DNA of 10,756 nucleotides, taken from NCBI GenBank assembly GCA_035641235.1, contig DASQUP010000121.1, positions 1 to 10,756 on the forward strand, given 5' to 3'. Numbering within the stretch: the first letter of the stretch is position 1; each line of letters begins with the position of its first letter. This document shows positions 6,264 through 10,756 of the stretch, one piece after another. A program made the position numbers and the translations under genes. The notes beneath the pieces are model-generated. The model saw only the letters and a list, made by a program, of their open reading frames with translations. It ran no database searches and was not told the DNA's origin. The stretch comes from DASQUP01 sp035641235 (lineage in GTDB: Bacteria; Actinomycetota; CADDZG01; WHSQ01).

Positions 6264-7324
6264 GCACCGAGCGCTCATGGGTTGTCTTGGCCGACGGCTA
6301 CCTGACCACGCGCAACGCCAAGACGGCACACGGAGTAATCCGTTACTCGAGGGACTCCATCGCCGCAGTCCTCGATCGCGATCATGCCGGCCGCTCGCTT
6401 GCCGACGTGCTGCCTGCATTAGGCCGCAACGCGCCGATAGTCGGTTCGCTCGGAGAAGCGCTTGAGTTCGAGCCCACCTCGCTGCTGCTCGGGGTCGCCA
6501 CTCCCGGTGGATGGATGCCCGAGCACTGGCGTGTATGGATGATCGAGGCCCTTGAAGCCAAGCTGGAGATCGCGAACGGCCTCCACCGTTTCCTCCGCGA
6601 CGATCCCGAGCTTGTCGAGCTCGCCGAGCGGCACGGTGGCCGGCTGTGGGACGTGCGCGATCCTCCCACAGCCATCCCCTTGTTCTCGGGCGCAAACATG
6701 AATGATCCGCGCGCGGTGGTACTCACAGTCGGAACGGATGCGGCGGTGGGCAAGATGACTGCGGCCCTGGAGCTCGTCGATGCGGCAAATGAGAAGGGCA
6801 GGCGCGCCGAGTTCATCGCGACCGGTCAGACCGGGATCCTCATTGCGGGATGGGGTATCGCCGTCGACCGCGTGATCTCGGACTTCACATCGGGCGCAGC
6901 CGAGAAACTGATCACCGATGCGAACCAGGATTCCGACATCCTTGTTGTCGAAGGACAGGGAGGTCTGTGGCACCCAGCCTTCGCCGGCGTAACGTTGGGG
7001 CTCCTTCACGGAGCCGCTCCGCACGTCATCGTTTTGTGCCATCAGGCAGGGCGAACTGCGATCGAAGAGCCGCCCTATACGAAACTCCCGCGGCTGCCCG
7101 AGATGATCGACGCCTACGAACTCAACGCGGCGACCGTGCGGCCGGCGAAGGTTGCATGTGTTGCGGTCAACTGCGGCGGGCTCACGGATGGGGAGAGGGC
7201 GCGCGTTATCGCGGACGTCGAAAGGGAGACCGGGCTGCCGGCCGGCGACGTCATGTCGGGCGACGCGCCGAAGCTGTGGGCGGCCGTGGAGGAGGCAATG
7301 GCGGAGGCCTCTCACTCAAAGTAA
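6260..7324 (+). CDS. dgcN: DUF1611 P-loop protein (DgcN-like D-glutamate N-acetyltransferase)
   Basis: A 354-aa DUF1611 family protein. An N-terminal Rossmann-like part starts VVLADGYL. The linker DVRDPP is followed by the P-loop domain, with GTDAAVGKM at 158-166 (nucleotide/CoA phosphate loop), then ATGQTGILIAGWGI (187-200) and VVEGQGGLWHPA (229-240). Family members named DgcN acetylate D-glutamate, working with DgcA. Older annotations call the family an NAD-dependent epimerase, which the sequence does not support. The GTG at 6260 overlaps the upstream TGA by four bases, and GGAGGTG (6249-6255, inside the upstream gene) lies directly before it, so the two proteins are translationally coupled. 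The pair could turn D-Glu from cell-wall turnover into N-acetyl-L-Glu. The family call is secure; the substrate is inferred from family and context. Its 3' end overlaps a convergent gene by 13 bases. Confidence 0.87.
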   Translation: MSTERSWVVLADGYLTTRNAKTAHGVIRYSRDSIAAVLDRDHAGRSLADVLPALGRNAPIVGSLGEALEFEPTSLLLGVATPGGWMPEHWRVWMIEALEAKLEIANGLHRFLRDDPELVELAERHGGRLWDVRDPPTAIPLFSGANMNDPRAVVLTVGTDAAVGKMTAALELVDAANEKGRRAEFIATGQTGILIAGWGIAVDRVISDFTSGAAEKLITDANQDSDILVVEGQGGLWHPAFAGVTLGLLHGAAPHVIVLCHQAGRTAIEEPPYTKLPRLPEMIDAYELNAATVRPAKVACVAVNCGGLTDGERARVIADVERETGLPAGDVMSGDAPKLWAAVEEAMAEASHSK

Positions 7325-7947
7325 CGTCCGGTTACCTCTCTGTGCACGCTGAGCGCCAAGCGCCACGTCGACAGCCGCGTTGCTCCGGCCGCGAAGCTCA
7401 CGATGCTGAACAGCGCATTGATTCCTGCGAGGAGCGGGTGCCCCCAAGCGATTCGGCCTCCCGCGATTACCGCCCCAACGACGAAGTAGGCACTGGAGAA
7501 TGCAAACAGCACTCCGGCGCCCGCGAGCAGTGCCGGGACCCACACCCACGATGTCGCCCACCGGGATCGCCACGCTTCCGAACACTGGGTAAGGGCATCG
7601 GCCGCACCATCGAAGTTCGGTTCCCAGTTCAGTGGGCGTGTGAGGGGCTCGCGGATCCTCCGCATGAGCCATCGCAGTCGTGCGCCATTTGCGGCAAGGA
7701 TGAGGGCGGCAGCAGCGATGGTGGCCGCGAGGGCCAGGCTCAGTGTGCGATTCCCGAGCGCGCGGCCTCCCGGCGCACCGAACGCGGACGGCGCGGCCAA
7801 CCCGATCACGCCGAGCACGACTATTCCGGCAAGGAGACTCCCGGCAAACGAGCGCATCGCATAGCGTCCGGCATCTATGCGTCGCGGGCGCGCCCCCTTC
7901 AACCACCGCACGGCATCCGCATAGGCGCGCTGAGACGCTCTGACCAT
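7312..7947 (-). CDS. Multi-pass membrane protein of unknown function
   Basis: I do not recognise the family. The 211-aa product has a basic, cytoplasmic-looking N-terminus (residues 1-32), hydrophobic segments at about 33-53 and 68-88, then a basic loop with RLRWLMRRIREP and a more polar part (100-131). Further hydrophobic stretches follow at about 133-165 and 171-190, so four or five membrane spans are likely. The C-terminal tail is basic. The ATG at 7947 has TAACCT on the minus strand (7960-7955) seven bases upstream, again a leaderless arrangement. It is transcribed in the same direction as the PEBP gene to its right, 77 bases away, but appears to have its own promoter. It ends inside the last codons of the DUF1611 gene. 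Confidence 0.7.
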   Translation of the reverse strand: MVRASQRAYADAVRWLKGARPRRIDAGRYAMRSFAGSLLAGIVVLGVIGLAAPSAFGAPGGRALGNRTLSLALAATIAAAALILAANGARLRWLMRRIREPLTRPLNWEPNFDGAADALTQCSEAWRSRWATSWVWVPALLAGAGVLFAFSSAYFVVGAVIAGGRIAWGHPLLAGINALFSIVSFAAGATRLSTWRLALSVHREVTGRYFE

Positions 7948-7954
7948 GCTCGCC

Positions 7955-7960
7955 AGGTTA
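7955..7960 (-). promoter_or_regulatory. Possible -10 box of the membrane protein gene
   Basis: TAACCT on the minus strand keeps the TANNNT positions and lies seven bases before the ATG at 7947. No clear -35 is seen. Confidence 0.35.
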
Positions 7961-8024
7961 CGGCGCGCCGAACCGTCTGCTTTATCCCTCCGATTCGGCA
8001 GCCGGCAGCACGCAGGCGGACGGC

Positions 8025-8555
8025 CTAGCGGCCGTAGGTGCCGGTGAGCGTGCCGGATGCTCTCACCGAATCGTCGATCGCGTCGAGCAGATCGACTGCG
8101 CTTGTGCCCGGCTCGAGGTCGTTGGGCGCGCCGACCAGCGCGTAGACGGTGAACTCGTAGCGGTGAGGGCCGTCCCCCTCAGGCGGGCACGGCCCGCTGT
8201 AGCCGGTTGTGTCGGAGCTGTTCGTGCCCGTGTTGGCTTCGGCGATCTGAGCGCCCTCGTCTAGAGCGGTCTGATCCGCCGGAAGACCAAAGACCACCCA
8301 GTGAACGAACGTTCCTCCCGGCGCGTCGGGATCGCTCATGATCAGCGCGTATTCATCGGCGCCCTCAAACGCCTCCCACGCCAGTCGTGGCGAGACGTCC
8401 TCTCCGTCACAGGTGTATGTCTCAGGGATTGCGTCGCCGTCCTCGAACGGGCCTTGGATTGCGAGGCTCTCCTCCGCATCGACTTCGGGCAACTCCTCGT
8501 TCCCTCCGCAGGCAGCGATCAACCCTGCCACCAGGACGAGAAGCGCGCGCGTCAT
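8025..8555 (-). CDS. PEBP-family (YbhB/YbcL-like) lipoprotein
   Basis: A 176-aa phosphatidylethanolamine-binding-protein family member, exported and lipid-anchored. The N-terminus MTRALLVLVAGLIAAC has a hydrophobic signal with a lipobox IAAC, the Cys being residue 16, followed by an acidic linker. The PEBP core then shows YTCDGEDVSPRLAW (47-60), DPDAPGGTFVHWVVF (75-89), GYSGPCPPEGDGPHRY (118-133) and FTVYAL, which together form the ligand-binding pocket (DPDAP, HW, GPCPP, HRY). The natural ligand in bacteria is unknown; a role at the outer face of the membrane is inferred from the lipobox. Its ATG overlaps the stop of the upstream regulator gene in ATGA, so it is translated with it. Confidence 0.9.
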   Translation of the reverse strand: MTRALLVLVAGLIAACGGNEELPEVDAEESLAIQGPFEDGDAIPETYTCDGEDVSPRLAWEAFEGADEYALIMSDPDAPGGTFVHWVVFGLPADQTALDEGAQIAEANTGTNSSDTTGYSGPCPPEGDGPHRYEFTVYALVGAPNDLEPGTSAVDLLDAIDDSVRASGTLTGTYGR

Positions 8556-9229
8556 GCAGGTTGGATCCTGTACGAGCAGTTGTGGGCGCCGGCGACCATG
8601 TGCGCGATGCGTTCGACCTGCGCGTCGGGGAGTACTCGACGGATGAAGTCGAGTTCACTTCCGCACGCTTGCCCGTATCTGAGAGCCACGCCGAAGATCG
8701 CGCAGTTTCGTTCGGTGACGACGTAGCTGCCGTCGTCGTTGCGCTCGACATCCGCTAGGTATCCGTCCTCGTCGAGAATCCGCGTGAGTTCTGCGATCTT
8801 CGAATCGAAGTCGAGTCCCTCCATGCGCTCCAGGGCGCCGGCGATCCGGCGCTCGCGCCGCCGATCGAAGATATGGGCGACGAGTTCCGGATCGGCATCA
8901 TCGACGTACTCGAGGAGCTCATTCGTCAGATCTGCGTACGCCTTGGGGAACAGGCCGTGGGCGGCGGGGGTGAGCCGGTACACGTGGCGCGGCCGCCCCG
9001 GTCCCGCGCGCACTTCTGAATAGGTGACGAATCCGTCGCGCTCGAGAGCCATGAGCTGCTGGCGGATTCCAGACACGGTCATGTTGAGTTGTTCGGCGAG
9101 GGCCTCCGCGGTCGTGTCGCCCCGCTTCTTGAGCGTGGTGACGACCGCCCGCTTCGTGATCGGGAGCGTAGTGAGGGCTATCTGCGCCCCGGGCTCGGTC
9201 CCCGGGCGCGCTCCGACTTCCGAGGTCAT
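8552..9229 (-). CDS. SufR-like winged-helix transcriptional regulator with Cys triad
   Basis: A 225-aa regulator of the ArsR/DeoR-like winged-helix type. The DNA-binding domain runs from about residue 22 to 88: KRAVVTTLKKRGDTTAEALAEQLNMTVSGIRQQLMALERDGFV, then a GRPRHVYRLT wing typical of this group. The C-terminal part contains C176-x12-C189 and then C218 (NCSYRI), the layout of the 4Fe-4S-binding SufR repressors, in which three cysteines hold the cluster. The second gap here is 28 residues. SufR normally controls the suf operon, but no suf gene is nearby. It is coupled by ATGA to the PEBP lipoprotein. The ATG at 9229 is preceded six bases upstream by TAAACT, so a leaderless message is likely, and autoregulation from the divergent region is plausible. 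The fold is secure; the cluster ligand is inferred. Confidence 0.8.
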   Translation of the reverse strand: MTSEVGARPGTEPGAQIALTTLPITKRAVVTTLKKRGDTTAEALAEQLNMTVSGIRQQLMALERDGFVTYSEVRAGPGRPRHVYRLTPAAHGLFPKAYADLTNELLEYVDDADPELVAHIFDRRRERRIAGALERMEGLDFDSKIAELTRILDEDGYLADVERNDDGSYVVTERNCAIFGVALRYGQACGSELDFIRRVLPDAQVERIAHMVAGAHNCSYRIQPA

Positions 9230-9235
9230 GGGACC

Positions 9236-9266
9236 AGTTTAGCCATCCCGATGCGGTTATCGGCAA
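9236..9266 (-). promoter_or_regulatory. Promoter of the SufR-like regulator operon
   Basis: On the minus strand, TTGCCG (9266-9261) and TAAACT (9241-9236) are 19 bases apart, and the -10 ends six bases before the ATG. The spacer is slightly long and the -35 matches four of six. Confidence 0.4.
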
Positions 9267-9269
9267 TAA

Positions 9270-9281
9270 AAACAGATGTTT
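9270..9281. repeat. Inverted repeat in AT-rich divergent region, candidate operator
   Basis: AAACA-GA-TGTTT is a perfect 5+5 inverted repeat in the only AT-rich patch of the window (about 9264-9300). It is adjacent to the proposed -35 of the regulator gene and upstream of the SDR operon, the place where the regulator would be expected to bind. Confidence 0.45.
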
Positions 9282-9385
9282 CTTGTTTAATTGTCTATAC
9301 GGCGCGATAGTCGGTGGAGGGCGGTGGCGCTCGAGAGCTGTGCCGTCACCCAAATACAAGAAGCCTGTCGGGAAGGAGACAGCGA

Positions 9386-9445
9386 ATGGAATCAACGGCG
9401 GTCATGGTTGCGACGGTGAAGCGAGTCTCGGGGGAGTGCGGATGA
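9386..9445 (+). CDS. Possible 19-aa leader peptide upstream of the SDR gene
   Basis: A very short ORF, MESTAVMVATVKRVSGECG, begins at the ATG at 9386. It has a strong Shine-Dalgarno sequence, GGAAGGAGA (9371-9379), six bases before it, better than that of most real genes here. Its TGA stop overlaps the ATG of the SDR gene in ATGA, so its translation would feed ribosomes to that gene. It has no recognisable family. It may be a regulatory leader peptide, or simply a remnant; conservation would decide. Confidence 0.45.
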   Translation: MESTAVMVATVKRVSGECG

Positions 9446-10143
9446 GCGTGGCGATCGTCACCGGAGCGTCGCGCGGACTCGGCCGGGCGCTGGCTTCGGC
9501 TCTGGCCGAACGGGGTTGGTCCCTCGTCATCGATGCCAGGGGAGAGGCCGCTCTCCGAGAGGTTGCCCGGGACCTCGAGACCAAGACGAAGGTCGTGGCA
9601 ATCCCTGGAGATGTGTCCGATGACTCCCACCGGCGTTCGCTTGTCGAGGCGGCTGAACAACTGGGCGGTGTCGATCTCCTCGTCAACAACGCCAGCGTGC
9701 TCGGGCCGAGCCCACAGCCCGCGCTGCGCGACTATCCCCTAGAGACCTTCGAACACGTCTTTCGTGTCAACACAATCGCGCCCCTGGCCCTCTTCCAGCT
9801 TGCGGCCGGCGCTCTGGCAAGGAGTTCCGGGCGGGTCGTGAACATCACGTCCGACGCAGCGGTCGAGGGATACGAGGGATGGGGAGGCTACGGCTCCTCG
9901 AAGGCAGCGTTGGAGCAACTCTCGAACGTCCTCGCGGCGGAGCATCCCGAGATGCGCGTCTACTGGGTTGACCCCGGCGACATGAACACGCAGATGCAGC
10001 AGCAGGCGTTCCCCGGCGAAGACACCACCGACCGTCCTCCGCCGGAGAAGAGCGTCCCGGCTCTGATCCAGATCATCGAGGGGGACCTGCCGAGCGGCCG
10101 CTATCGAAGCGCAGACATCCTTCGACACGAGGTGTCCGCATGA
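9442..10143 (+). CDS. Short-chain dehydrogenase/reductase (SDR) family oxidoreductase
   Basis: A 233-aa classical SDR using NAD(P)H. The dinucleotide-binding TGASRGLG is at 7-14, followed by GDVSD (56-60) and NNAS (82-85). The catalytic residues are S137 in NITSDAAVEGY, then Y150 and K154 in the YGSSK motif. The C-terminal part, WVDPGDMNTQMQQQAFPGED, resembles the PG.v.T region of the family but has a lengthened acidic/proline stretch. The substrate is unknown. The ATG at 9442 has GGGGGAG (9430-9436) five bases before it; the frame is open further upstream but without homology. It overlaps the stop of the 19-aa ORF and, at its own stop, the start of the QueA-like gene (ATGA), so the three are translated as one unit. 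Confidence 0.88.
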   Translation: MSVAIVTGASRGLGRALASALAERGWSLVIDARGEAALREVARDLETKTKVVAIPGDVSDDSHRRSLVEAAEQLGGVDLLVNNASVLGPSPQPALRDYPLETFEHVFRVNTIAPLALFQLAAGALARSSGRVVNITSDAAVEGYEGWGGYGSSKAALEQLSNVLAAEHPEMRVYWVDPGDMNTQMQQQAFPGEDTTDRPPPEKSVPALIQIIEGDLPSGRYRSADILRHEVSA

Positions 10144-10756
10144 TGCCTGCGATTGCGCTTGACGTCCCGTCTTCGGCCGCGGCCTATGAATTCAATCTCC
10201 CAGACGAACTCATCGCCGTAGATCCTCCGGAGATTCGGGCTACCGGCCGTGATGACGTGAGGCTGCTCGTCGCCCGCCGCTCGACGGAAGACGTTTCCCA
10301 TCGTCGTTTCGCCGAGCTCCCAGACCTTTTGGAACCAGGCGACCTGCTGGTAATCAACACCTCCGGCACGTTCCCCGCGGCCCTGGACGGGGTTGCGGAC
10401 GATGGCACGACGCTGCAGGTGCACCTTTCCACGCATCTTCCTGGAGACCTGTGGACCGTGGAGCTGCGCCGGGACGGCGAGCCGTTCAGCCAGTCCCCCG
10501 GCCGGCTCGCCCTCCCCGGCGCCGCCCACGTCCACATCCATGCTCCTTACGTTCGCGGACGTCACCGGGCTCGCCTTTGGCTCGCGTCGCTCCACTTGGA
10601 CACGGCCCTCGAGGAATACCTCTTCGAGTACGGCCGCCCAATAACCTATGGAGCCGCCGGACGTCGGTGGGGCATCGATAGGTACCAAACGATCTTTGCT
10701 ACCAGCTACGGAAGCGCGGAGATGCCCAGCGCAGGACGCGCGTTTTCACCCGAGCT
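10140..10756 (+). CDS. QueA-like S-adenosylmethionine:tRNA ribosyltransferase-isomerase homologue (3' end outside window)
   Basis: The first 205 codons of a QueA-like protein; the gene runs off the window. QueA transfers the ribosyl part of S-adenosylmethionine to preQ1 in tRNA, forming epoxyqueuosine. Here YEFNLPDELIAVDPPEIR (16-33), EPGDLLVINTS (65-75) and RYQTIFATSYGSAEMPSAGRAF (181-202) clearly follow the family. Several canonical motifs are altered: the usual TRVIPARL is TSGTFPAAL, the LPPYI motif is missing (GRPITYG instead), and PTAGLHF is PSAGRAF. It is therefore more likely a paralogue than a standard queA. The ATG at 10140 overlaps the SDR stop in ATGA; a second ATG follows at 10143. 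Coupling with an SDR suggests a shared, unknown pathway. Confidence 0.82.
   Translation, partial: MMPAIALDVPSSAAAYEFNLPDELIAVDPPEIRATGRDDVRLLVARRSTEDVSHRRFAELPDLLEPGDLLVINTSGTFPAALDGVADDGTTLQVHLSTHLPGDLWTVELRRDGEPFSQSPGRLALPGAAHVHIHAPYVRGRHRARLWLASLHLDTALEEYLFEYGRPITYGAAGRRWGIDRYQTIFATSYGSAEMPSAGRAFSPE

Noticed and set aside
6850..8028. Plus-strand ORF of 392 aa
   Set aside because: It covers the end of the DUF1611 gene in another frame and the antisense of the membrane protein; its composition is that of a GC-rich shadow ORF.
1..10756. CRISPR array, insertion sequence, prophage or integrase
   Set aside because: No regularly spaced repeats, no transposase or integrase-like protein and no terminal repeats were seen. 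The tRNA is not followed by a recognisable attachment-site duplication within the window.

Overview
The window is GC-rich, densely packed bacterial DNA, most likely from an actinobacterium (Actinomycetota), perhaps a deep-branching lineage. The evidence is a Rv2578c-type radical SAM gene, an actinobacterial/Gram-positive type LexA box, an actinobacterial-type PAC2 protein, and several start codons that sit 6-8 bases after a TANNNT -10 box, as expected for leaderless mRNAs. The taxonomic call is inference; no rRNA gene is present.

Left part (1-2284). A selenocysteine tRNA (UCA anticodon, long variable arm) lies on the minus strand at 115-206, so this genome probably makes selenoproteins, although no sel gene is visible here. 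Head-to-head with it is a SigH-like sigma factor with no ATG, GTG or TTG start available in frame, followed by a PAC2-family gene on the same strand. A small charged hypothetical protein is encoded convergently (1973-2284).

Middle (2327-7324). An EamA-type drug/metabolite transporter is followed by an SPL/Rv2578c-like radical SAM gene whose promoter carries a perfect 14-base palindrome matching the LexA SOS box; its transcript ends at a clear hairpin terminator. The membrane protease gene htpX (minus) is head-to-head with a two-gene plus-strand operon. That operon encodes an enolase-superfamily dipeptide-epimerase-like protein and a DUF1611 P-loop protein. The pair resembles DgcA/DgcN, which convert D-glutamate to N-acetyl-L-glutamate; recycling of wall D-Glu is a reasonable inferred role.

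Right part (7312-10756). A multi-pass membrane protein of unknown function ends convergently on the DUF1611 gene. A minus-strand operon encodes a SufR-like winged-helix regulator with three C-terminal cysteines, coupled by an ATGA overlap to a PEBP-family lipoprotein. Divergent to it, a possible 19-codon leader ORF, an SDR oxidoreductase and a divergent QueA-like protein (cut by the window end) are chained by ATGA overlaps.
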